From Sulfidibacterium sp964598065 (GTDB lineage Bacteria; Bacteroidota; Bacteroidia; Bacteroidales; F082): a stretch of 16,387 nucleotides of DNA. Shown here piece by piece: positions 9,002 through 16,299 of the stretch. The translations under genes were made by a program, and so were the position numbers. The notes beneath the pieces were generated by a model, which saw nothing but the letters and a program-made list of their open reading frames with translations, did no database searches and had not been told where the DNA came from. Location: NCBI GenBank assembly GCA_964598065.1, contig CAZRAW010000044.1:1-16387 (forward strand), given 5' to 3'. How positions within the stretch are numbered: position 1 is the stretch's first letter; each line of letters starts with the position of its first letter.

Positions 9002-9889
9002 ATGAACAAGCGAAACTTAATATATGTTGTAATGATAGGGTTGTTTATGTCTACTTTATTATTTTCATGCAAGAAATATAATTATCCTAAACCAGCCACC
9101 ACGAGTGCTTTGTTCTCCTATACTTCGGAGGGCTATACCATCTCTTTTACCAATAAATCAGCTGTGAGTGGTACCTACTTATGGAATTTTGGTGATGGTG
9201 CAACATCAACAGAACAAAACCCCGTACATACTTATGACTCCTCGGCAAGCTATTTAGTTACTTTAGCGGTTACCGAAAAGGGTGTTAAATACAATGTGTT
9301 TACTAGAATCAATGTCAGTAAAAAAACATGGATTAGCCTGACCGATAATTCTTTCTCAGATTGGGCAAAGGATCCTACTGCAATTGTTGTTCCTTTCAAC
9401 GATACGATTCCCAATGCCGTTAAGGCGGCAAAATTCGATTATGACGGAAATTGGGTCTATGTCTATGTAAAGTATACCGGTGCTACGGATGATGTCTTTG
9501 ACATTGAGATGGATAATGATTATAACGACAGTACCGGAAATACAAGCTGGATGTGGCCGAAAAATTTTGCTGCCAGCTATGATATTGAAGGACAGCTTTC
9601 TGTAAAAGGTGCCGAGGTCGATGCTTTTATTTATAATGGAACCGATTGGCCCAATGATCAATGGGCATGGGGAAGCACCGCATTTCCTGCCGGATTTTTT
9701 AAACTGGGCACGGTAAAGATAAGCGGAGATACTACCACCGTAGAATTTGGTATCTCTCGTACAAAGGTGCCGGGATTAAGCAATAAAAAGGTTAGATGGG
9801 GTATTTTCCTTAGCGACCCTGTAAGCTGGAACGATGTTGGGCATATTCCGGAAATGGGTGGCACAGCCTTGACGCTGAATTTGAAATAG
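9002..9889 (+). CDS. PKD-domain surface lipoprotein with a C-terminal CBM9/DOMON-like module, probable glycan-binding protein
   Basis: 295-residue lipoprotein placed where PULs encode SusE/SusF or surface glycan-binding proteins. The signal peptide ends in LLFSC, lipidated Cys23. Residues about 36-107 form a PKD domain (YLWNFGDG at 59-66, then NPVHTY and YLVTLAV), a usual spacer that displays a binding module. Residues about 110-295 look like an all-beta sugar-binding domain: a SDW segment, the acidic motif MDNDYNDSTG (170-179), several Trp residues (SWMWPKN, TDWPNDQWAWG) suited to stacking on sugars, and a closing strand TALTLNLK. The module resembles those in the downstream 1057-residue protein. 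No catalytic motif is visible. It starts 63 bp after susD with no recognisable promoter between, so it probably ends the agaS-susCD transcript. Exact ligand unknown. Confidence 0.78.
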   Translation: MNKRNLIYVVMIGLFMSTLLFSCKKYNYPKPATTSALFSYTSEGYTISFTNKSAVSGTYLWNFGDGATSTEQNPVHTYDSSASYLVTLAVTEKGVKYNVFTRINVSKKTWISLTDNSFSDWAKDPTAIVVPFNDTIPNAVKAAKFDYDGNWVYVYVKYTGATDDVFDIEMDNDYNDSTGNTSWMWPKNFAASYDIEGQLSVKGAEVDAFIYNGTDWPNDQWAWGSTAFPAGFFKLGTVKISGDTTTVEFGISRTKVPGLSNKKVRWGIFLSDPVSWNDVGHIPEMGGTALTLNLK

Positions 9890-9956
9890 CTTACAATCAG
9901 CAAGAAACAATCAAAAGTTTTCTCATTTTGATAGTTTAACGTGTTTTTTAAGTGTC

Positions 9957-10027
9957 GGGTGCGGGAATATTTCACAAATAAAAGAAAGAAATAAAATTTT
10001 ATTTACGTTATTCCTGCACCCTTTTTT
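9957..10027 (+). terminator. Rho-independent-like terminator between the two halves of the locus
   Basis: GGGTGCGGGAATA (9957-9969) pairs with TATTCCTGCACCC (10009-10021) over 13 positions, all Watson-Crick apart from one G-U pair. Six T residues follow at once (10022-10027), the form of an intrinsic terminator. The enclosed 39 nt are very AT-rich and contain a second perfect palindrome (9989-10004), so the structure could be a long hairpin with an internal stem. It lies 67 bp after the PKD lipoprotein gene and 46 bp before the next start codon, and could end or attenuate the upstream transcript. Confidence 0.7.
9989..10004. repeat. 16-bp perfect palindrome inside the terminator loop
   Basis: AAATAAAATTTTATTT reads the same on both strands. 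It sits in the loop of the GC-rich hairpin at 9957-10021. It may simply extend the RNA fold; because it is AT-only it could also arise by chance in this base composition. Confidence 0.5.
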
Positions 10028-10073
10028 AAATTTTAATATTTGTCTCCATCACTTATCCACAAATTTATATGCC

Positions 10074-13000
10074 ATGAAAAACTACATTCTTTCTGTGTTA
10101 TTATTATTATTTTTTCTGGACTGTTTTGCCCAGTCCACGACGCAGGTAACCTATCAGGAATATAAAGGAAATATTGTAAATCCGGGAAGGGGTTTTTTTC
10201 ATTTCGTTTCGACTATCAATTATAACGATCTTTTGGCTTACCGGAAACAAGGGATAAGTCTGGTATTTTTAAATTATTCACTACATAATTATAAAAACGG
10301 CCTAATTTCTGCTTCGTTTTTGCGTAAACTTGAGCAGGACTTTGCAACCCTGCGAAAAGCAGGCATGAAAGCCGTAATCCGGTTTAGCTATACAAACAAA
10401 GACACCCCTCCTTACGGAGATGCACGGCCGGCAATTGTTTTGAAACATATTCAGCAGCTGAAACCCATACTCAGGGCTAACAGTGATGTTATCCTTGTAC
10501 TTCAGGCCGGCTTTATCGGCGCTTGGGGCGAATGGTATTATACTGATTATTATTCTGTATCTCCCGGTGTCGTTTCAGCGCAGAACTGGGCAGACAGGCG
10601 TCAACTGATTGATTCTCTCCTTGCAGCTATGCCTCCCAGCCGTATGGTGCAGGTTCGTACCCCTGGATATAAATTCAAGCTACTCAACATGAAAACCTAT
10701 ATACCTGTAACTCCGGAAGAAGCTTATACAAACTTGCCCATAGCCAGAATTGCCCATCATGATGATGCCTTTCTTGCCGGTCCTTATGATGAGGGTACAT
10801 ATCCTATAGATGATAGTGCTGTTGTAAAACGTTATCTTGCACAAGATACCAAATTTACTATTATGGGAGGTGAAACCGATCTTAAATCTGCCCAATCCAC
10901 TTGTAGCAATGCAGTGAAAGAAATGCGGCGCTTTCATTGGACCTTCCTTAATCGTGATTATATTCAGTCCGTTTTAGAAGAATGGAAGAACCAGGGTTGC
11001 TTTCCGGAAATTCAGCGGAAACTTGGTTATCGTTTTCGTTTGCTTAGTGCTAACATCCAAAATCAGTCGAAGCCCGGCGGTGAAGTAAATTTGAAACTGA
11101 AATTATTGAATGATGGCTGGGCAAATCCTACCAATCCCAGAAATGTTGAAATTATATTAAAAAACAAAAACAACGGAAAACAATATTATGTAAGCCTTGA
11201 AGGAGACATGCGCCTTTGGCCTATCCATGATACAATCAATTTAAATATTAAAGCCGGCCTTCCCAAAAATTTAGAACCAGGTGATTATGACTTCTATTTG
11301 AACCTTCCCGACGGCGACACAAGGCTCATGAACCGGCCTGAATATTCTATCAGACTGGCCAATGTTGGATTATGGGACAGCGTTTCTGGTTATAATAATT
11401 TAAATGCAACTCTAAACGTGAATAGTACAACAGCCACAAACACCTATTATGGAAGAAATTACTTTAAAGAAATCAATAACGCACCGTCTGCTCAACAGAA
11501 AATAATCATTGATGGAAACGCAAATGACTGGTCAGATATTCCGGTATTTTATTCAGCTGACCAATCCGGTGCGAAGATTCTAAAGATATTCAACACAACT
11601 GATACATTGTTTATTGTGGTTCAGGGAGATGAACTTTCCCAGGACAATGAATTTTTCTTTGATGCCGACAATGATTCAACTACCGGTGCCTTTTACGGCC
11701 CCTGGAAACATTCCGGATTTGATTATTTGCTAAAAAAAGACACACTGTATTCCTATAACGGTACAGACCACAATATGAAATGGAAGTACATTTCCCAAGT
11801 AAAGACAAGTCAGAATTCGAACGTCATTGAATTAAAGATTCCCTTTGATCAAATGACAAATCCTCCTTTGGCCAATCAGTTCAAAATAGGATTTATGAAT
11901 CCTCTGTCCGGAAGTTCAGATACAAGCTTTTTGCCTTTGCCCGGTGAAAGTCTCATCTCATTTACAAAAAATGTGTTGGCTGAAAAGCCTGCAGCACTAG
12001 TCGTAAAAAACTACAAAACCAACAATGTTGTGTATTGGATAAGAAACAACCAAAGCACTGATATTTATACCGTTCTGCAAAGATCAGATGATAATGGGGA
12101 TTTCAAAAATATTGGAGTTTTTCGCAGTAGCGAGATTGCTTATGTCGATAAGGATTTATCGGAAAACCAACAGTATCAGTACAGGATTCAATATAAAGAA
12201 GGCAATCAATATTCTGCTTTATCAGATACTGTGACAGAAACGACAGGAACAAACAACCAGACATTTGCAGACATCAGAATGGACGGCAATTCTGATGATT
12301 GGAACATTATTCCTCCAACAGCAACCGGATTGGTCAATGACAGCATTGCTACCCTCCGTTTTTACAACAATGATAGCAAAGACAATCTGTATTTTGCAAT
12401 TCATGCTAATAAGGAGAAAACCTATCGGCTATATTTCAATGTAGGAGACACAAGCAACTATAATTATCTGATAAGCAATGACTCTTTGTACAACCGGTCT
12501 GGTGAAAAGTGGAGTCTTGTTGAGGTCGTTCCTTCCTATCACAGCAACAACTTTTTAGAAGTAGAATTGAAAATGAACCAATTAGGGATGGACACAGTCA
12601 CAGGTTTCAATGCATCATTGCTGGTAAACGGTCACAATGTCTGGGGAAAGAACAGTAATTTTTATTTTCTAAAATACCAGGCACCTGAAGAGCCTCAGTA
12701 TTTTACACTATCAACTCTTTCTGAATATACCTATTCACGAATTAAACTGAGCTGGTTGCGAAATGATGGCATAGATGGTTATTTGATTGAACGTTCGACA
12801 GGTGACAGTTTGCATTTCAAACCGTTCGTTTATCTGGACAATAGTGCCGTTCAATATATTGATAAAAATCTCAACAGTTCGACCACCTATTATTACAGAA
12901 TATGTGCTTATCAGGGAATCACCCCTTCAGAATATACTCCTGCAAAGGGGATGAAACCAGGACAACCTTTGGGAATTAATGATTTGAAAGCACACACCGC

Positions 13001-13247
13001 AGCAGTGATAATCAAGCCAAATCCGGTTCATAATTCGGCTGAAATTCAAATCTCTTTGGATACTCCTGATAATGTGAAGGTAACATTGTATTCTCTCAAT
13101 GGACAAAATATCTTGAATCTTTACAGCGGAAAAATTACACAAAGAAAGACGGTGATTTTCAACAAAAACGGTATTTCGCCAGGGTATTATTTTTTAAGGA
13201 TAACGGGACAAAAAACGAGTATATTTAAAAAATTAATCATTTATTAA
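10074..13247 (+). CDS. Secreted DUF4874/DUF4832 glycosidase-like protein with two CBM9-like modules and a T9SS sorting domain
   Basis: 1057 residues. Signal peptide 1-19 (cleavage at CFA-Q; D16 before C17 argues against a lipobox). The DUF4874 region starts at NPGRGFFHF (36-44) and reaches the barrel-like FIGAWGEWYYT (about 147-157); DUF4832 covers about 190-430, with AHHDDAFLAGPYDEGTY and GGETD (265-269). This pair is expected to be a TIM barrel; E153 (GEW) and E267 (GGETD) are candidate catalytic acids. Then follow a CBM9/DOMON-like module (about 475-625; NDW at 484-486, DADNDSTTG at 530-538), an FnIII-like segment, a second such module (about 730-865; DDW ending at 743), another FnIII-like segment, and a C-terminal T9SS type A domain (about 975-1057; KPNPV at 981-985, GYYFLRI). 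It should be exported by type IX secretion and act outside the cell. Substrate is not known; by context a GalN/GalNAc polymer. Confidence 0.85.
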   Translation: MKNYILSVLLLLFFLDCFAQSTTQVTYQEYKGNIVNPGRGFFHFVSTINYNDLLAYRKQGISLVFLNYSLHNYKNGLISASFLRKLEQDFATLRKAGMKAVIRFSYTNKDTPPYGDARPAIVLKHIQQLKPILRANSDVILVLQAGFIGAWGEWYYTDYYSVSPGVVSAQNWADRRQLIDSLLAAMPPSRMVQVRTPGYKFKLLNMKTYIPVTPEEAYTNLPIARIAHHDDAFLAGPYDEGTYPIDDSAVVKRYLAQDTKFTIMGGETDLKSAQSTCSNAVKEMRRFHWTFLNRDYIQSVLEEWKNQGCFPEIQRKLGYRFRLLSANIQNQSKPGGEVNLKLKLLNDGWANPTNPRNVEIILKNKNNGKQYYVSLEGDMRLWPIHDTINLNIKAGLPKNLEPGDYDFYLNLPDGDTRLMNRPEYSIRLANVGLWDSVSGYNNLNATLNVNSTTATNTYYGRNYFKEINNAPSAQQKIIIDGNANDWSDIPVFYSADQSGAKILKIFNTTDTLFIVVQGDELSQDNEFFFDADNDSTTGAFYGPWKHSGFDYLLKKDTLYSYNGTDHNMKWKYISQVKTSQNSNVIELKIPFDQMTNPPLANQFKIGFMNPLSGSSDTSFLPLPGESLISFTKNVLAEKPAALVVKNYKTNNVVYWIRNNQSTDIYTVLQRSDDNGDFKNIGVFRSSEIAYVDKDLSENQQYQYRIQYKEGNQYSALSDTVTETTGTNNQTFADIRMDGNSDDWNIIPPTATGLVNDSIATLRFYNNDSKDNLYFAIHANKEKTYRLYFNVGDTSNYNYLISNDSLYNRSGEKWSLVEVVPSYHSNNFLEVELKMNQLGMDTVTGFNASLLVNGHNVWGKNSNFYFLKYQAPEEPQYFTLSTLSEYTYSRIKLSWLRNDGIDGYLIERSTGDSLHFKPFVYLDNSAVQYIDKNLNSSTTYYYRICAYQGITPSEYTPAKGMKPGQPLGINDLKAHTAAVIIKPNPVHNSAEIQISLDTPDNVKVTLYSLNGQNILNLYSGKITQRKTVIFNKNGISPGYYFLRITGQKTSIFKKLIIY

Positions 13248-13271
13248 AAATTAAAATATTGTATTGATGTG

Positions 13272-14147
13272 ATGAGCAAACAAAAGCCATGGTTGCTATA
13301 TGCCTTAGTAACGACGCTTTTTTGGGGTATTTGGGGAGCTTTAATAGGAACCTCAGCTTATCCGGGAACCATTATTTATGTGATTTGGTCAGTCACCATG
13401 ATCATCCCTGCTTTAGTAGCGCTAAAGGCCATTGGTTGGAAGCCGGAAACAGATGGAAAATCAATTTTATATGGTGCCATTATTGGCTTGTTAGGAGCCA
13501 GCGGTCAATTGTTTCTATTTACGGGTGCTATAGCAAACGGCCCCGCGTATTTAATTTTTCCGATTATCTCGCTTTCGCCCGTGGTGACCATTCTATTATC
13601 CGTATTTTTCCTTAAAGAAAAAGCAACACCAAAAGGATGGATTGGTATTGGATTAGCCCTTTTAGCTATTCCCTTTTTGGCGTATCAGGATCCGTCGAAT
13701 CATATTACCCATGGAATATTATGGTTAATTTTTGCCTTGCTGGTTTTTCTGGCCTGGGGTTTACAAGCTTATTTTATGAGATTTGCCAATGGTCGTATGA
13801 AAGCAGAAAGCATTTTCTTTTATATGACTCTTACCGGTTTGTTACTGGCACCTGTGGCTTGGTTTATGACAAAAGATTCCGCAATACAAAGTTTAGTTTT
13901 TTCCTGGAAAGAGGTTGGATACACCGCTGGAATTCAAATTTTAAATGCCATTGGTGCACTTACTATTGTTTATGCCTTTCGTTATGGTAAAGCCATAATC
14001 GTGAGCCCACTTACTAATGCGGTGGCACCTGTTATTACTGTGGTTATTTCACTGATATTGTATAAAACAATGCCTCATTCGATTATTCTGATTGGGATGT
14101 TACTTTCTGTTTTATCAATGTTTGTATTAGCTTTTGAGGATAATTAA
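13272..14147 (+). CDS. EamA/DMT-superfamily inner-membrane transporter, possible sugar permease
   Basis: 291 residues with about ten hydrophobic helices in two EamA repeats (about 5-137 and 150-289). The first repeat ends in FLKEKATPKGWIGIG (113-127), the usual EamA junction of a short charged loop after helix 4; the second ends with LYKTMPHSIILIGMLLS, the equivalent point. The ATG at 13272 is preferred over the GTG directly before it. It starts 25 bp after the DUF4874/DUF4832 gene stop and ends 22 bp before the GH36-like ATG, so all three are probably co-transcribed. DMT proteins move metabolites, nucleotide sugars or, in the GRP/RhaT branches, monosaccharides. In this locus it may carry the released sugar across the inner membrane, a job more often done by MFS permeases in PULs. 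Substrate is inferred from context only. Confidence 0.85.
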   Translation: MSKQKPWLLYALVTTLFWGIWGALIGTSAYPGTIIYVIWSVTMIIPALVALKAIGWKPETDGKSILYGAIIGLLGASGQLFLFTGAIANGPAYLIFPIISLSPVVTILLSVFFLKEKATPKGWIGIGLALLAIPFLAYQDPSNHITHGILWLIFALLVFLAWGLQAYFMRFANGRMKAESIFFYMTLTGLLLAPVAWFMTKDSAIQSLVFSWKEVGYTAGIQILNAIGALTIVYAFRYGKAIIVSPLTNAVAPVITVVISLILYKTMPHSIILIGMLLSVLSMFVLAFEDN

Positions 14148-14169
14148 AACTACGAAAAAAAATAATACA

Positions 14170-16293
14170 ATGAAAAACAAAAAATTTGCTTTGGCTATTA
14201 TCCTAATTTCTTTGTTTTTTTTGCAGGCCTGCAGTCACGGCCACAACAATAAATCGGGAATCATTAGCATACAAAATAGAAATTTGACTGTGGAGGTGGA
14301 TGCTTCGCTGCGTACAAAAATCATTTCTAAAAAACAGCTTTCTCCGCTTAACAATGATTTTAATTACTCTGAATACCTTGTAACACGGCATCACAGTTTG
14401 AAAGATTACAACCGCCAAAGTGATACCAGCTATGTTTTTAATGATAGTATTGGCAAAGGTAAAACCTATGTTTTCACCGGATTGTACCATAAGGGTTCAA
14501 TACAGGTGGAAAAGCATTTACGAATTACTGTTTACGACAGTTTTCCCAATATGGCTGTTTTCAATACCTATTTTGTAAATAAGGGAGAGGGATTATATTT
14601 GACAAAATGGGTTAGCAATAATTACAACATTTTGTTCTCTCCTAAAGACACCTTAGTTTGGTCGTTTCAAGGCGGATCAAGTGATGCCCGTTCCGATTGG
14701 ATACGACCGGTGAGTAAAGGTTTTTATCGTAAAAACTATTTAGGTATGACCAGCACCGACTACGGTGGTGGTATTCCTGTAACTGATGTTTGGCGTCGAG
14801 ATGTGGGCGTGGCCATAGGACATCTTAATATGTTTCCGTTACGCGTTTCCCTCCCAGTGGAAAGCGATGACGAGGGAAGAGGAGTTGATATTTCAATTCA
14901 AAAAAATTACAAGAACTCTTCTTTTGTTCTATCTAATGGAGATACGCTAAAACTGCCCCAAACATTTACGACTGTCCATACCGGAGATTTTTTTTCCTCC
15001 TTACGTGAATTTTCAAAGATTATGCAGAAAAAAGGTATTACTTTTTCCAAGTCTCCTGAAGCAGCCTATGAACCGATATGGTGTGCCTGGGGCTATGAAC
15101 GTAATGTTACGCCTGCAGTAATTATCGGCACATTGCCCGAAGTGAAAAAGCTTGGTTTTAAATGGGTTGTAATTGACGATGGCTATCAACGAGCCATAGG
15201 AGATTGGCGTTTGAACAAGACAATGTATCCGGGAGGCAACAAGCAAATGGAAGCATTAGTTGATAAAATACACTCTTACGGTTTGAAAGCTAAAATTTGG
15301 TATGCGCCTATGATCATTTCGGCGTATACCAAACTAATGGAACATAATCCTGAACTCGCTCCGTATGCCAAAGTGCCGAAGAATTATCAGGATGTCCTTT
15401 TATTAAACAAGGATGGGTCACCGCGCTATATCACTTGGTGGGGCAGCTTTTATATGGGGCCTACTTACAGTAAAACCATTGCGCTGACTAAAAAAGCACT
15501 TCATCGATTTTTTGACGTATGGGGATTCGATGGCGTGAAACTTGATGGACAGTTCCAAAACGCTGTGCCACCCGATTACAACCCCGCACATCATCTCAAA
15601 TATCCTGCACAAGCCAGCCAGGAACTCCCTGGCTTCTATAAAATGATAGATAAAACAATACATAAATATAAACCTAATGCTGTGATAGAAATATGTCCTG
15701 GCGGCACCGTTTTTTCGTTTTACAACATGCCATACCTGAATCAGGCGGTGGCCTCCGATCCAACAAGCAGTTGGCAAATAAGAACGAAAGGTGCGGTGTA
15801 TAAAGCCCTTTTGGGTAATATCGCCTATTTTGGCGATCATGTGGAATTGAGCGATGGCGGTGATGATTTTGCCTCTACCGTGGGTATCGGAGGTGTCCCT
15901 GGCAGTAAATTTACCTGGCCTGAAAACAATCCTACTGTAACCGATGGTGATTTTTTGCTTACGCCAGAAAAAGCTATAATATGGAAGAAATGGATAAGCA
16001 TTTATAAGCAAAAGATGCTTTCAAAAGCCAATTACCTTGGTACCTTATACGATATCGGGTGGGATAAGCCCGAAACATATGTGCTTCAAAAAGCCGATAC
16101 AATGTTTTATTCATTTTATGCCAAAAAATGGAGTGGAAAGATTCAACTTCGTGGGCTTAAAAAAGAAAAAGATTATGTTGTGTATGATTACGTGAACCGA
16201 AAAAAATTGGGTTCAATAAATGGGAAAAGTCCGTTTTTAGAGGCTTCATTTCAAAAGCATTTATTAATTGAAGTTTATCCAAATAGAAAGTAA
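14170..16293 (+). CDS. GH36-like alpha-galactosidase / alpha-N-acetylgalactosaminidase lipoprotein
   Basis: 707 residues from the ATG at 14170; an in-frame TTG at 14134 would overlap the transporter gene and displace the signal peptide, so it is rejected. The lipoprotein signal ends in LQAC, Cys21. An N-terminal beta-sandwich (about 30-290) precedes a clan GH-D-like (beta/alpha)8 barrel: WCAWGYE (304-310), VVIDDGYQ (333-340), KIWYAP, FDGVKLDGQ with D459 as the predicted nucleophile, EICPGG, and ELSDGGDD (559-566) with D562 as the likely acid/base. A C-terminal beta domain ends in LIEVYP. Members of this clan hydrolyse alpha-galactosides, and some GH36 enzymes hydrolyse alpha-GalNAc; the aga pathway upstream makes an alpha-N-acetylgalactosaminidase or galactosaminidase attractive. 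It should act in the periplasm or on the cell surface. Confidence 0.85.
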   Translation: MKNKKFALAIILISLFFLQACSHGHNNKSGIISIQNRNLTVEVDASLRTKIISKKQLSPLNNDFNYSEYLVTRHHSLKDYNRQSDTSYVFNDSIGKGKTYVFTGLYHKGSIQVEKHLRITVYDSFPNMAVFNTYFVNKGEGLYLTKWVSNNYNILFSPKDTLVWSFQGGSSDARSDWIRPVSKGFYRKNYLGMTSTDYGGGIPVTDVWRRDVGVAIGHLNMFPLRVSLPVESDDEGRGVDISIQKNYKNSSFVLSNGDTLKLPQTFTTVHTGDFFSSLREFSKIMQKKGITFSKSPEAAYEPIWCAWGYERNVTPAVIIGTLPEVKKLGFKWVVIDDGYQRAIGDWRLNKTMYPGGNKQMEALVDKIHSYGLKAKIWYAPMIISAYTKLMEHNPELAPYAKVPKNYQDVLLLNKDGSPRYITWWGSFYMGPTYSKTIALTKKALHRFFDVWGFDGVKLDGQFQNAVPPDYNPAHHLKYPAQASQELPGFYKMIDKTIHKYKPNAVIEICPGGTVFSFYNMPYLNQAVASDPTSSWQIRTKGAVYKALLGNIAYFGDHVELSDGGDDFASTVGIGGVPGSKFTWPENNPTVTDGDFLLTPEKAIIWKKWISIYKQKMLSKANYLGTLYDIGWDKPETYVLQKADTMFYSFYAKKWSGKIQLRGLKKEKDYVVYDYVNRKKLGSINGKSPFLEASFQKHLLIEVYPNRK

Positions 16294-16299
16294 AGTAAA

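Noticed and set aside
10035..10042. AATATTTG as a promoter -7 element before the DUF4832 gene
   Set aside because: It misses the conserved TA start of TAnnTTTG and no TTTG-like element lies 19-21 bp upstream, so the evidence is too weak to call.
14134..14169. TTG at 14134 as start of the GH36-like protein
   Set aside because: It would overlap the transporter gene and push the signal peptide inward by 12 residues; the ATG at 14170 gives a clean lipoprotein signal.
15418..16011. 197-codon open frame on the - strand inside the GH36-like gene
   Set aside because: It lies wholly within a gene that has intact catalytic motifs, and its translation shows no recognisable domain or signal. It is a shadow of the coding strand.
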